Shown: positions 25,953 to 35,501 of the stretch, piece by piece | Layout of the letters: each line of letters begins with the position of its first letter | Numbering within the stretch: position 1 is the first letter of the stretch | Assembly: GCA_023386965.1 (NCBI GenBank) | Contig: JAEWIR010000012.1 | Location: 1 to 64,000 of the forward strand | Origin: Bacteroidota bacterium | Lineage (GTDB): Bacteria; Bacteroidota; Bacteroidia; Flavobacteriales; Weeksellaceae | Direction of reading: 5' to 3' | Length of the DNA stretch: 64,000 bases | Position numbers and translations under genes: made by a program | Notes under the pieces: generated by a model | The model's input: only the letters and a program-made list of their open reading frames with translations | What the model was told of the DNA's origin: nothing | Database searches by the model: none

Positions 25953-27290
25953 ATGAATAACACCATCGCTCAACAACCAGAGACTACCAATAAAGTAAAA
26001 AACACCCTGGCCCGACATATCCTTGCCGACGGTTTCGACTTCGTTATGGATATCGAGAAATCCCACGGTTCCTATATCGCCGACAAATTAAGCGGCACTG
26101 AATTTCTGGATATGTTCTCCATGTTTGCGTCTGCCTCCATCGGCTATAATCATCCCTACGTAGTACAGCATTCGGACTGGCTGGGCCGCATGGCGATTAA
26201 CAAACCCACACTGGCTGATGTTTATTCCGAGGAGTATGCGGAATTTATGGAAGTTTTCGAACGTGTTGCTATTCCGCAGGAACTGCAGTACTGCTTCTTT
26301 ATTGAAGGCGGAACTTTGGCGGTAGAGAATGCCATGAAAGCCTGCTTCGACTGGAAAACGCGTAAGAACTTTGAAAAGGACCTCACGGTGGAAGGTGATA
26401 TCTGCATCCATTTCCGTCAGTCCTTCCACGGCCGCAGCGGTTATACACTAAGTTTAACCAATACCTCAGACCCACGGAAGCATATGTACTTCCCGAAGTT
26501 CGACTGGCCACGGATCATAAACCCCTACTTAACTTTCCCGGTAACGGAGGAAAATCTTGAGACTACCATCAAAAATGAGCAGTTGGCGCTGCTGAATATT
26601 GAAGAGGCGATATTGGCAAATCCAAACCGGGTAGCCTGCATCATCATCGAACCTATTCAGGCAGAAGGCGGCGACAACCATTTCCGCGATGAGTTCTTTA
26701 CCGGCTTAAGAAAGCTGTGTGATGAAAACGAAGTCTTACTGATTTTCGATGAAGTGCAAACCGGCATCGGGATTACAGGGAAAATGTGGGCGTTCCAGCA
26801 TTTTACATCGAAGCCGGATATCATTTCCTTTGGAAAGAAAACCCAGGTTTGTGGGGTTCTGGCCAATAAGGAAAAATTTGATGAAATACCGAACAATGTT
26901 TTCCGCGAGAGTTCCAGGATCAACTCCACATTTGGTGGTAACTTCATCGATATGATGCGCTTTAAACTGGTTCTTGAAGTGATTGAAAAAGAAAACCTCT
27001 GCGAAAATGCCAGAGTGGTAGGAGAGTACCTGCTTTCAGGATTGCAGAATCTGGCTGCAAAATATCCTCAGCATCTTTCAAATGCACGAGGAAGAGGCCT
27101 GATGTGTGCCATAGACCTTACCGATGGTGCACAGCGTGACGCCGTACGTGACGAGCTGTACCGCCGTAACCTGATTATCCTGGGTTGCGGTGACCAGTCA
27201 CTGCGTTTCCGCCCGCACCTGAACGTAACTAAAGAGGAAATTCAGCTGGCGCTGGATAAAATTGAAGACGTCATCAGCCAAATAGCGTAA
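25953..27290 (+). CDS. lat: L-lysine 6-transaminase
   Basis: A 445-residue class III PLP aminotransferase that moves the epsilon-amino group of lysine to 2-oxoglutarate, giving 2-aminoadipate semialdehyde. The length and the motifs FIEGGTLAVENAMKACFDWK, CIIIEPIQAEGGDNHFRDEFF, LIFDEVQTGIG and the PLP lysine in SFGKKTQVCG (about 294) fit the Lat family known from Flavobacterium lutescens. It lies 73 bases after pcd and ends at a shared terminator. Confidence 0.94.
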   Translation: MNNTIAQQPETTNKVKNTLARHILADGFDFVMDIEKSHGSYIADKLSGTEFLDMFSMFASASIGYNHPYVVQHSDWLGRMAINKPTLADVYSEEYAEFMEVFERVAIPQELQYCFFIEGGTLAVENAMKACFDWKTRKNFEKDLTVEGDICIHFRQSFHGRSGYTLSLTNTSDPRKHMYFPKFDWPRIINPYLTFPVTEENLETTIKNEQLALLNIEEAILANPNRVACIIIEPIQAEGGDNHFRDEFFTGLRKLCDENEVLLIFDEVQTGIGITGKMWAFQHFTSKPDIISFGKKTQVCGVLANKEKFDEIPNNVFRESSRINSTFGGNFIDMMRFKLVLEVIEKENLCENARVVGEYLLSGLQNLAAKYPQHLSNARGRGLMCAIDLTDGAQRDAVRDELYRRNLIILGCGDQSLRFRPHLNVTKEEIQLALDKIEDVISQIA

Positions 27291-27296
27291 TACACG

Positions 27297-27324
27297 AAGC
27301 CGGAATTTTTTTCCGGCTTTTTTT
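27297..27324. terminator. Bidirectional terminator after lat
   Basis: Stem AAGCCGGAA/TTCCGGCTT with loop TTTTT, followed by T7. It lies between the convergent lat and aminotransferase genes. Confidence 0.8.
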
Positions 27325-28465
27325 ATAGAAGGTTGCGCAGAAGTTCTGCGGCCTTATCCATGGTCTCTTCTTTTTTGGCAAAGCAAAACCTGACTTTCCC
27401 GGTATTCTGCCCGTTATGATAAAACGCCGAAACGGGTACGGTGCAGACCTTTTTCTCCCTGGTAAGCCATACCGCGAAGTCCTTATCATTCAGATCTGAA
27501 AAGTTACGGTAGTCCATGGTTTGGAAATAGCCGCCCTGGGCTTTTGAACTAATTTCAAAAGGTAAACAGGCGAAAGCATCAATCAGGTAATCTCTTTTTT
27601 CCTGCATCATTTGCGCATTGGCTTTGGCATCAAAGACTTCCAGATATCCGGCCAGGGCATACTGCGCCGGAACATTCACGCAAAAACTTAAGTATTGGTG
27701 CACACGCCGGAAAGCGTGATTAAGTTCTTCACTTGCCAGCACATATCCTACCTTCCAGCCGGTAGCGTGGAACATTTTGCCGAAAGAAAACACCGCATAG
27801 CTCCGCTCCCGAAGCTGAGTGTGGTGCATTACACTCGTGAACGTATTTTCGTCATAACAGAGAAGGTCGTAAACTTCATCCGAAATAACGATGATCTCCG
27901 TATCCTTTACAATCTGCCACAACTGTTCCCAGTCACTTTCTGTCCAGATATTTCCTGACGGATTGTGCGGTGAATTTATTATGATTGCCCGGGTTTGCAT
28001 CGTAACCACATTTCTTATCTTTTCAAAATCAGGTCTGAAATCTGTATCCAGACTAACGAATACCGGTTTGCCACCGTTTATCTCGATGGCCGGCACATAA
28101 CTGTCGTAGCTGGGTTCCAAAACAATTACCTCGTCGCCGGGATTCAGGATAGTGGCCAGCGCGCAGTAAATTCCGTACGTGGCACCGGGCGTAATTATTA
28201 TTTCAGACGGGTGGATGCGAAGGGGTTTAGGACGGGCAGCATTGAAGGTTGCCAGATTTTCTATAAGCAGGGGAACTCCCGTGAGCGGAGCATATTGGTT
28301 ATGGTTATCTGCCGTTGCTTTGGCCAGAAGTTCTTTAAGTTTTGGGTCTGTTTCAAAGTCGGGAAAGCCCTGCGACAGGTTTACAGCGCCGTGTTGCTGT
28401 GCCAGTAAAGTCATTTCCGAAAATATGCTGATGTCTTTGCCGCTGTGCTTCCGCTCAATTCTCAT
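27323..28465 (-). CDS. PLP-dependent aminotransferase, methionine aminotransferase (YbdL) type
   Basis: A 380-residue class I/II aminotransferase. Typical segments are NLSQGFPDFETDPKL, SPHNPSGNIW, VISDEVYDLLCYD and the PLP lysine in SFGKMFHATGWKVGY (about 228-242), a pattern shared by YbdL and kynurenine/glutamine transaminase K. It probably recycles the keto acid of methionine or other amino acids. ATG 28492 (nine residues longer) lies within a palindrome AAATGTACATTT. MRIERKHSG at 28465 matches the family's usual N-terminus better. Confidence 0.88.
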   Translation of the reverse strand: MRIERKHSGKDISIFSEMTLLAQQHGAVNLSQGFPDFETDPKLKELLAKATADNHNQYAPLTGVPLLIENLATFNAARPKPLRIHPSEIIITPGATYGIYCALATILNPGDEVIVLEPSYDSYVPAIEINGGKPVFVSLDTDFRPDFEKIRNVVTMQTRAIIINSPHNPSGNIWTESDWEQLWQIVKDTEIIVISDEVYDLLCYDENTFTSVMHHTQLRERSYAVFSFGKMFHATGWKVGYVLASEELNHAFRRVHQYLSFCVNVPAQYALAGYLEVFDAKANAQMMQEKRDYLIDAFACLPFEISSKAQGGYFQTMDYRNFSDLNDKDFAVWLTREKKVCTVPVSAFYHNGQNTGKVRFCFAKKEETMDKAAELLRNLL

Positions 28466-28672
28466 ATTGGGATCTTTTAACCAAATGTACATTTTTTTTT
28501 AGCTAATCTTTCCTGTTTTTTATTAGAGAATCAATACTTTGATTTTAGGTAGAGAGGGTTGTGATTGGCCGCATTTCTTTATTTTGTGAGCCCGCGAAAT
28601 GATTTCATTATCAATACATTAACGGTGGATAAATCTTTTAAATATATTGTTTCTACTCTCAAATAAAAAAAC

Positions 28673-28680
28673 TACTTTTG
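28673..28680 (+). promoter_or_regulatory. -7 box of typA
   Basis: TACTTTTG fits TAnnTTTG, 18 bases before the typA ATG. Confidence 0.6.
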
Positions 28681-28698
28681 CACCGTCAAAAAATATTT

Positions 28699-30504
28699 AT
28701 GCAAAACATTAGAAATATCGCAATCATTGCGCACGTTGACCACGGTAAGACCACTTTGGTTGACAAAATTATTCACGCAACCAGCATTTTCAGAGAAAAT
28801 CAGGAATCCGGCGATTTAATCATGGATAATAACGATCTTGAAAGAGAGCGTGGTATCACCATTTTATCCAAAAACATATCGGTATCATATAAAGATACCA
28901 AGATTAACGTAATTGATACTCCCGGTCACGCCGATTTTGGTGGTGAAGTGGAGCGGGTTCTGAAAATGGCCGACGGTGTTTTGCTTTTAGTAGATGCCTT
29001 TGAAGGACCCATGCCACAGACGCGTTTCGTATTGCAGAAAGCACTGGAACTGGGTCTTAGACCCGTAGTGGTAATTAACAAAGTAGATAAACCGAACTGC
29101 CGCCCGGATGAGGTTCATGACCAGGTGTTCGACCTGTTCTTCAACCTGGACGCAACAGAGGAGCAGCTTGACTTCCCAACTTTTTACGGATCTTCCAAGC
29201 AGGGCTGGTTCAATACCTCCCTGGAGCCAACCGACAATATTTTCCCGCTTCTGGACGGTATCCTGCAATATGTTCCTGCACCGGAAGCCAAAGAAGGTCC
29301 GCTTAGAATGCAGATCACTTCCCTTGACTTCTCTTCATTCCTTGGCAGAATTGCTATCGGTAAAATTACTCAGGGTTCTGTAAAGGAATCCGAGTGGATC
29401 GGTCTTGCACAGGAAGACGGTAATATCATCAAAGGAAAAGTTAAGGAATTATACGTTTTTGAAGGTCTGGGCAAGAAGAAAGTTCAGGAAGTAAAAGCGG
29501 GTGATATCTGTGCCATCGTAGGTTTCGACAAATTCCAGATCGGTGATTCCTTCGTGGACCTGGAAAATCCGGATCCGATGCCGCGTACGGCGATTGATGA
29601 GCCTACACTTAATATGACCTTCTCCATCAACAACTCGCCTTTCTTCGGAAAAGACGGGAAGTATGTAACCTCCAATCACCTTAAAGAAAGGCTGATGAAG
29701 GAGCTGGAGAAAAACCTGGCGCTTCGTGTAGAGTTAACTGAAGATGCCAACACCTTCCTTGTGTTCGGCCGCGGTATCCTGCACCTTTCAGTCCTTATCG
29801 AGACGATGAGAAGGGAAGGTTATGAAATGACCATCGGTCAGCCCCAGGTGATCCTGAAGGAGATTGACGGTGTAAAATGTGAGCCTTATGAATCTTTGGT
29901 AGTTGACGTACCTGAGGAGTACGCATCACGTGTCATTGACCTTGCCACGCAAAGAAAAGGTGACCTTCATATTATGGAAACCAAAGGTGAAATGCAGCAC
30001 CTGGAGATCGAGATTCCTTCCAGAGGACTGATCGGCCTGAGATCTCAGATGCTTACGGCTACAGCCGGTGAAGCCATTATGGCGCACCGTTTCACGGAGT
30101 ACAAGCCTTACAAAGGTACTATACCAGGCAGATTGGTAGGCGTATTGGTAAGCAAGTCTCAGGGGCCGGCTACCGAATATTCCATCGCAAAACTTCAGGA
30201 CAGAGGTAAATTCTTTGTTGATCCGGGCGAGGAAATCTACGCAGGTATGATCGTGGGTGAGCAGAACAAGCCGGGTGACCTGGTGGTAAACATTGTGGAA
30301 GCCAAGCAGCTGAACAATATGCGTGCTTCAGGAAAGGACAAGGACGGGAACATCGCTCCAAAAACCCTTTTCTCACTGGAAGAATGTATGGAATACATCC
30401 AGGCGGATGAGGCCATTGAGGTAACTCCAAACTTCATCAGAATGCGAAAAAAAGTCCTTTCGGAAGAAGAAAGAAAGAGAATTGAAAGAAACGCGAAAGC
30501 ATAA
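28699..30504 (+). CDS. typA: Ribosome-associated GTPase TypA/BipA
   Basis: A 601-residue translational GTPase of the EF-G/LepA superfamily that aids ribosome assembly and stress adaptation. G1 is AHVDHGKTTL, G2 RERGITILSKN, G3 DTPGHADFGGEVER and G4 NKVDK. The domain II beta barrel, the EF-G-like domain V and the TypA-specific C-terminal domain (RLVGVLVSKSQGPATEYSI) follow. In-frame TTG 28678 is part of the -7 box, so ATG 28699 is the start. A terminator follows at 30525. Confidence 0.95.
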   Translation: MQNIRNIAIIAHVDHGKTTLVDKIIHATSIFRENQESGDLIMDNNDLERERGITILSKNISVSYKDTKINVIDTPGHADFGGEVERVLKMADGVLLLVDAFEGPMPQTRFVLQKALELGLRPVVVINKVDKPNCRPDEVHDQVFDLFFNLDATEEQLDFPTFYGSSKQGWFNTSLEPTDNIFPLLDGILQYVPAPEAKEGPLRMQITSLDFSSFLGRIAIGKITQGSVKESEWIGLAQEDGNIIKGKVKELYVFEGLGKKKVQEVKAGDICAIVGFDKFQIGDSFVDLENPDPMPRTAIDEPTLNMTFSINNSPFFGKDGKYVTSNHLKERLMKELEKNLALRVELTEDANTFLVFGRGILHLSVLIETMRREGYEMTIGQPQVILKEIDGVKCEPYESLVVDVPEEYASRVIDLATQRKGDLHIMETKGEMQHLEIEIPSRGLIGLRSQMLTATAGEAIMAHRFTEYKPYKGTIPGRLVGVLVSKSQGPATEYSIAKLQDRGKFFVDPGEEIYAGMIVGEQNKPGDLVVNIVEAKQLNNMRASGKDKDGNIAPKTLFSLEECMEYIQADEAIEVTPNFIRMRKKVLSEEERKRIERNAKA

Positions 30505-30524
30505 TTCATTCTTATAAACAATTT

Positions 30525-30549
30525 GTGCCCCGGTTTACCGGGGCATTTT
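30525..30549 (+). terminator. Terminator after typA
   Basis: Perfect 8-bp stem TGCCCCGG/CCGGGGCA with loop TTTA, then TTTTT. It marks the left border of the defence island. Confidence 0.85.
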
Positions 30550-30655
30550 TGTTTGCAGCCGGCTAAATCCGGCGCAGAGGGATGCTGGTTAGTGGTTTGC
30601 TTTTTCGATATTAATATAATTGCTTGTCAACAAACACCAAACAGCGTAAAGCAGT

Positions 30656-32005
30656 TTACACATCATCAAACTCTTGAATAATATCTTTTGCCTCAATTGG
30701 ATTGCCTAAGCTTACTAAGCTTTCAATAATGGCAGATGATTGAATACGATCTTTTGTCTTGTAAGCTAAAAGATATAAAAGCGCTTCAGAACTTAATAAT
30801 ATAAACCGTTTAATATCGGTATTCCAAGTAATTTCGTTAATAAAGCTATCAAAATTTGATTTGAACGAATTACTTACGATAATAAAACCAATCTTCTTAT
30901 AACCTTCCTTTTGTAATTTCGGACAATAATGGTTGACGTATTCTTTTATAGCTCTATCGTCAACGCCCAGACTATAACCATTTATATAAGCTTTTGCATC
31001 TACGATAAAAGCAGTATTCTCTTCCCGGTGTCTTAATATCGCATCTGGATTTCTGCCACTTCCCTGACCTAAAATCTCAACTTCAAAATCTAATTGTTTG
31101 AATATTTCAGCTACTAATTTTTCATAAGCACTTCCTTTCGATGACGAAGATTTTTCTGTTTCCGCACCAAGTTCTATTAATTTAGAAACTTTAGGAATTA
31201 AGTAATCTGATAACTCAAATGAGGCAGTAACTGTTATTGACTTTTCTTCTGCAATTTCAATTTCTACAACCGCGGTTTTGGTTTCCTTTTTTGGTTGTGT
31301 TTGAATGGCTTTATTTGGGTTTCCTTTGAAATTCCAAAATGCGTGTTCTGCATCCCAATTGGACTTTATATTTCCTGTGTAATCAGATAATATTTCCTTA
31401 ATTTCCTCATTAAGATTAAAAAAATATTCGTACGCTTTTGCTTGTGAATCATTTTCTTTCCAAATATCTAATTCTATAAACGCATTAATTAACGACGTAT
31501 ATAATATGGGCCATTTATCGGCATCTTGCACTTGCCAAAAGTATGATAAGAAATAAGAAACAGAACCAGGATTAGGCACTTTGCGTTTATCTTTTGCCTT
31601 GCTGTAAATCTCTGTACAGAACTTTTCTAATTTTGAAATTTTAGCTAAAGCATCTTCTAAATTTTTTGGCTGTTCAATACACGATTTTAAAAGATTGGTT
31701 AAAAATGAAATGTTGCTTTCATTCACCTTAACCAATTGATTAAAAAACATTTGCCCTTTAGTTGCCGTAAAGCCCCATAGGTTGTTTCGTTTATTGAAAC
31801 TGTCAATATTTGTTTTGAACTCATAGATATTTATAAGATCGGCTTGGAAATCATTAATGAATTTCTTAAGCTCTATGATTGCTGCACGTCTCGAATCATC
31901 TATTTGTACAAGTTCATTCCCTTTGGTATCTACAACTAATTGGTTAGATTGCATGTATTGATCCCAAATATTTTTTATTTGTTGTTGCTTATCAGTTTGT
32001 ATCAT
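30656..32005 (-). CDS. Nuclease with C-terminal FokI-type cleavage domain
   Basis: A 449-residue protein. Residues about 1-230 are helical and carry WGFTATKGQMFFNQLVK, a pattern I recall from N-terminal parts of McrBC-like proteins. After a low-complexity linker, residues about 285-449 resemble the FokI cleavage domain in order and spacing: GRNPDAI (about 315-321), FIVDAKAYINGYSLGVDDRAIKEYVNHY (catalytic D and K of DxK near 337-339), then IGFIIVSNSFKSNF and ILLSSEALLYLLAYK, parallel to FokI's VIVDTKAY...YVEEN...FLFVSGHF...LSVEELL. The PD-(D/E)XK triad appears intact. It is the last gene of the defence operon, 13 bases after the HNH gene. The target and trigger are unknown. Confidence 0.75.
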   Translation of the reverse strand: MIQTDKQQQIKNIWDQYMQSNQLVVDTKGNELVQIDDSRRAAIIELKKFINDFQADLINIYEFKTNIDSFNKRNNLWGFTATKGQMFFNQLVKVNESNISFLTNLLKSCIEQPKNLEDALAKISKLEKFCTEIYSKAKDKRKVPNPGSVSYFLSYFWQVQDADKWPILYTSLINAFIELDIWKENDSQAKAYEYFFNLNEEIKEILSDYTGNIKSNWDAEHAFWNFKGNPNKAIQTQPKKETKTAVVEIEIAEEKSITVTASFELSDYLIPKVSKLIELGAETEKSSSSKGSAYEKLVAEIFKQLDFEVEILGQGSGRNPDAILRHREENTAFIVDAKAYINGYSLGVDDRAIKEYVNHYCPKLQKEGYKKIGFIIVSNSFKSNFDSFINEITWNTDIKRFILLSSEALLYLLAYKTKDRIQSSAIIESLVSLGNPIEAKDIIQEFDDV

Positions 32006-32018
32006 CTATATAATTATA

Positions 32019-32651
32019 TTAACTCGCTCTGCGAATAAAAAACCTATATGAATAATCTGCTAAATTTTTATTATTTGAATCATTATAAGCATTTAACTCA
32101 TCTCTACGTATTTTTGGTCTAGCCCCATTATTAATACCCAAAACTACTAATGTATATCTAGCTTTGTACCTATCATTAAATCCTATATCCGTACGAGTTT
32201 GTACTTTTCCTGTAGCAAAATCAATGTAATAATAAGCATCAAAATTGTAATTTGGATTGGTAAAATTTAATAAATATTTTCTATCGAATTTATTAGATTT
32301 ATTTCCATTACAAGAAGAACAAGACAAAAATAAATTAGGATAATAATAGGCTTTTATAGGTCTAATTGTTTTCGGGCAAAAATGATCAACTTCAGGTCTA
32401 TTAATCATAGGAATTACTCTGTTTATATCGCAATAAAAACAATGTTGATCAGATATTAAACCTAAACTTTCAACTAATAATTCTGATATATTTACTCTTA
32501 AAAATTTTCCCCATTTAAATCTAGTTGAATCTTGATTTCTTTCATAGTTTTCTTTCCAAGCTAATCCTTTTTTCAAAAAGTTAGGTTTATTCCCCTTTAA
32601 AGTTATTAAACAATCCGGTGCTATCGCGGTAACTCTATCAAGATATTCCAT
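32019..32651 (-). CDS. HNH endonuclease, Septu PtuB-like
   Basis: A 210-residue HNH protein. Zinc-binding pairs are C71/C74 (CFYC) and C111/C114 (CSSCNGNK), with the catalytic stretch EVDHFCPK at 87-94 and N106 in YPNLFLSC. This layout fits the PtuB nuclease of Septu defence and the HNH partners of ATPase-associated retron systems. Its start overlaps the end of the ATPase gene by 14 bases, the close coupling usual for ptuA-ptuB. In Septu the ATPase-nuclease complex is thought to cleave nucleic acid upon phage infection. Naming it Septu rests on the pairing and motifs. Confidence 0.78.
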   Translation of the reverse strand: MEYLDRVTAIAPDCLITLKGNKPNFLKKGLAWKENYERNQDSTRFKWGKFLRVNISELLVESLGLISDQHCFYCDINRVIPMINRPEVDHFCPKTIRPIKAYYYPNLFLSCSSCNGNKSNKFDRKYLLNFTNPNYNFDAYYYIDFATGKVQTRTDIGFNDRYKARYTLVVLGINNGARPKIRRDELNAYNDSNNKNLADYSYRFFIRRAS

Positions 32652-34122
32652 CTAATTCAAAATTTACAAGTCTTTTAAGTTGTTTTAATTCTCTATTGAT
32701 AATTACTCTTGTTTCCTCTCCATAATTATCAAGTCTTAATATCAATTCTTTAAATAACTTGATATCGATATTCTGATTATTTATAATATTATTTCTAAAA
32801 ATTCTAAATTCATCTAAATCAGATTCAATATTTTCTTTAAAACGTTCATTAACTCCAAATAAAACATCTGTTATTACTTCTGTATCTAGTATTTTATTTT
32901 CATTAATAATATTTTTACCATTTTGATCAAATATTAATATTGAATCAAATCTTGTTGATTGTGCTACGTAAGGACTATGTGATGTAGTAATAATTTGAGT
33001 ATAACTTTCACTAAATTTACTTTGTAAATATGGTATCAATTCTCTCTGTCTTTGTGGGTGAAGATAGGCATCTGGTTCATCTAAAAATAGTACAGTATTT
33101 TCACGACATAATACATTTTTTATAGCTTCAAGAATAATAATTTGTTGTTCACCTTCACTTAAATCATTAATTGAAATAATTTCACCATTCAAATTTATAT
33201 TTACATCAATATTTTTTATAAAACCAATTCTAAATAAAAGACTTATAAATTGAAAAGCTAAGAATTTACTATCGCCAACAAATATATTCTCTACTCTATC
33301 TGTAACTCTACTAACAGCTTCCAAAATTCCACTATGGTATCCAATTTCAATAAAATCAATATTTTTTTCGTCATCTCGTTCAACTCCATTATATGAATGT
33401 TTTAAGATGCCATCCATATATGCTCTTAAATATCCTGTTAACTTGAATAAATCACTTGCATCAGTATTTTTTGTATAACGATATTGTTTAATGTTAAATC
33501 TCACACTATCAATAAAGAAATCCTTATTATTTAATGGAATTTTACAATCATTATCAATGAAGTTTAGAATAAATAATAAAGGATAATAATCTTTTCTTAT
33601 GTAGATAATATTTTTTAAAATATTATTTATTGCTTTAGATACTTTTTTTAAGTTTGTCTTTCTATATAAATCTCCTGCTTGCTCATCTTCTGTTAGATCA
33701 ATTATATTTTCAAGTGTTGTACAAGCTCCAGAATAGTAAAAAATCAAATTATCAGGCAAATATTTTAATTGTTCATCTTTTGATTTTATCTCGTTACCAT
33801 CACAAAACATTTTATATTCTTTGTCATACTGAAGCTTAATATGATGAATTGTAAGTTTTGAAGAATGTGTAGTACTTGTAGATTCAATTATTTGTGAGAC
33901 ATTAATACTATAATCTATTTCAAAATTAAATTCTTTACTATGAATTGGCTGTTCTAGTATATGACTCTTTATATTAGAAAAAATTATTGCAATAGCTTCC
34001 AATATTGTTGATTTACCAGAACCATTTACACCAATAAGTAACTGAATGTCTTTTCCTAGTTCAATGTCTGAACTAGGATTAAACATTTTATAATTTTGAA
34101 TTTTTAGTGAGATAATCTTCAT
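32638..34122 (-). CDS. AAA/ABC-type ATPase, Septu PtuA-like
   Basis: A 494-residue SMC/OLD-superfamily ATPase. Walker A is GVNGSGKST (31-39), the ABC signature is LSEGEQQIIILEAI (about 324), Walker B is TVLFLDEPDAYLHP (about 344) and the H-loop is TTSHSP (about 377). There is a long insertion between Walker A and the signature and no TOPRIM domain, so it is not an OLD nuclease. With the overlapping HNH gene it makes a PtuAB pair. The gene is markedly AT-rich, unlike the flanking core genes. It starts 26 bases after hsdS in what appears to be one operon. Confidence 0.8.
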   Translation of the reverse strand: MKIISLKIQNYKMFNPSSDIELGKDIQLLIGVNGSGKSTILEAIAIIFSNIKSHILEQPIHSKEFNFEIDYSINVSQIIESTSTTHSSKLTIHHIKLQYDKEYKMFCDGNEIKSKDEQLKYLPDNLIFYYSGACTTLENIIDLTEDEQAGDLYRKTNLKKVSKAINNILKNIIYIRKDYYPLLFILNFIDNDCKIPLNNKDFFIDSVRFNIKQYRYTKNTDASDLFKLTGYLRAYMDGILKHSYNGVERDDEKNIDFIEIGYHSGILEAVSRVTDRVENIFVGDSKFLAFQFISLLFRIGFIKNIDVNINLNGEIISINDLSEGEQQIIILEAIKNVLCRENTVLFLDEPDAYLHPQRQRELIPYLQSKFSESYTQIITTSHSPYVAQSTRFDSILIFDQNGKNIINENKILDTEVITDVLFGVNERFKENIESDLDEFRIFRNNIINNQNIDIKLFKELILRLDNYGEETRVIINRELKQLKRLVNFELDGIS

Positions 34123-34148
34123 CGTTAATAATAGTAGTCTGGGTTAAG

Positions 34149-35501
34149 TTATTGAAAAATTGCTTTCTCAAATTCTTCGTTGGCTTGGTGTTTTAATTGC
34201 TTTGCTAAAACTAATTTTTTCATCTTTGAATTTCTAAGTTCACCAGTCTCATTAGCTATTTTAATTTGTATATCTAATGGTGGTATTGGAAATAAAAAAT
34301 CTTGCATTTCCTGTGCATTAATATTTGCTTGCCCCGTAATCTGGCGACTTACCATATCTTTTTGAATCTGTAATATTGATGAATTAAACAATTCATTAAT
34401 ATACCTCACATTAGCCTTAGTATCATCAAATTTTACACGAATTAAATAAGAAGCAAATGTATATTTACCATCTTCAATAAAAATTGCAGTTTTGCCTACT
34501 AATTCTTTACTATTAGTACGATTAAAAAGCAGATCATTCTTATTTAAAATAAACTTTTCAAAAGATTTTTCATCCTTTAAATATTTTATATCATTTAGGT
34601 TCAAAGTAGCATCGTTGATATTATTCATTCTTAACATTGGCAAACCCAAATCCTCTTTAGAAGCTTTTTCAGACAAACCATATTGATAAGATTCTATTAC
34701 TTCTCTTAATTTTATAAGATTATATTTCCCAGTTTCTAAAAAATTTAATTTTGAAAATTTAGATAGATAATCAATAGCCCAACGATCTATTTTATTAAAA
34801 CTAATTGTTTTCAATAGTTTTGAAGTTTTTTGATTCTCAATATTTTTAGATAATCCCAATTCAGTAAACAAATACTTTTCAATTTCTTGATCGATGTTAT
34901 TTGCTTCAATTTCTAATTGATTGGCTTCTTTTACTTTCGCAAAATACGAATCTACAATAGCTTGTTGTTCATGGATTGTTGGTAATGGAATTTCTAAATC
35001 TATTAATTTATCAAAACTTAAATTCTGACGAACTGATCCTGTTGTATTTTCATTGATTACTTTATTAAAAGTATCTGTTTTAAACACTAGAAATAAATAT
35101 TTTGGCAACAAATTCTCTTTACAACTAAATACAACATAAGCAGGGCTGATATATTCATTTATATGCTCCTCTAAGCGAATACCAATTGATCCCACATTAA
35201 TACGATAAGGATTATAAGCAATCCAACCGATTTCCATTTTTTTGTATGGCTGATTGATATCTTTTCCTTTTTGTACATAAGCGTCAAAAATTCCCGTTTT
35301 GTTGTTTACGCCTAGAATCCCAAAATCTTTTTCCTCTTCTAAAAAAAGTTTATATTTTTTACTTTCCTCATTAATACAAGAACTTAGTTTTACAACCTCA
35401 AAATTTGAGCTTACTGATTTTGAAGTATACCTTTTAGTATCCCATAAATCAAGTCTGGAAAATGGGACAATTTTTAAAAAATGATTAGTGCTAACTTCCA
35501 T
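34149..35501 (-). CDS. Restriction-modification specificity subunit (HsdS family)
   Basis: A 450-residue protein with two target-recognition halves. The central conserved helix follows the first half (LEIPLPTIHEQQAIVDSYFAKVKEANQLEIEANNIDQEI, about 172-210) and the distal one the second (LFPIPPLDIQIKIANETGELRNSKMKKLVLAKQL, about 405-438). Each half gives one part of a bipartite recognition sequence, which cannot be predicted here. Its ATG shares a base with the TAA of the methyltransferase gene (TAATG), indicating translational coupling. Confidence 0.9.
   Translation of the reverse strand: MEVSTNHFLKIVPFSRLDLWDTKRYTSKSVSSNFEVVKLSSCINEESKKYKLFLEEEKDFGILGVNNKTGIFDAYVQKGKDINQPYKKMEIGWIAYNPYRINVGSIGIRLEEHINEYISPAYVVFSCKENLLPKYLFLVFKTDTFNKVINENTTGSVRQNLSFDKLIDLEIPLPTIHEQQAIVDSYFAKVKEANQLEIEANNIDQEIEKYLFTELGLSKNIENQKTSKLLKTISFNKIDRWAIDYLSKFSKLNFLETGKYNLIKLREVIESYQYGLSEKASKEDLGLPMLRMNNINDATLNLNDIKYLKDEKSFEKFILNKNDLLFNRTNSKELVGKTAIFIEDGKYTFASYLIRVKFDDTKANVRYINELFNSSILQIQKDMVSRQITGQANINAQEMQDFLFPIPPLDIQIKIANETGELRNSKMKKLVLAKQLKHQANEEFEKAIFQ

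Noticed and set aside
30656..34122. Retron origin for the ATPase/HNH pair
   Set aside because: No reverse transcriptase or msr/msd-like region is present nearby.
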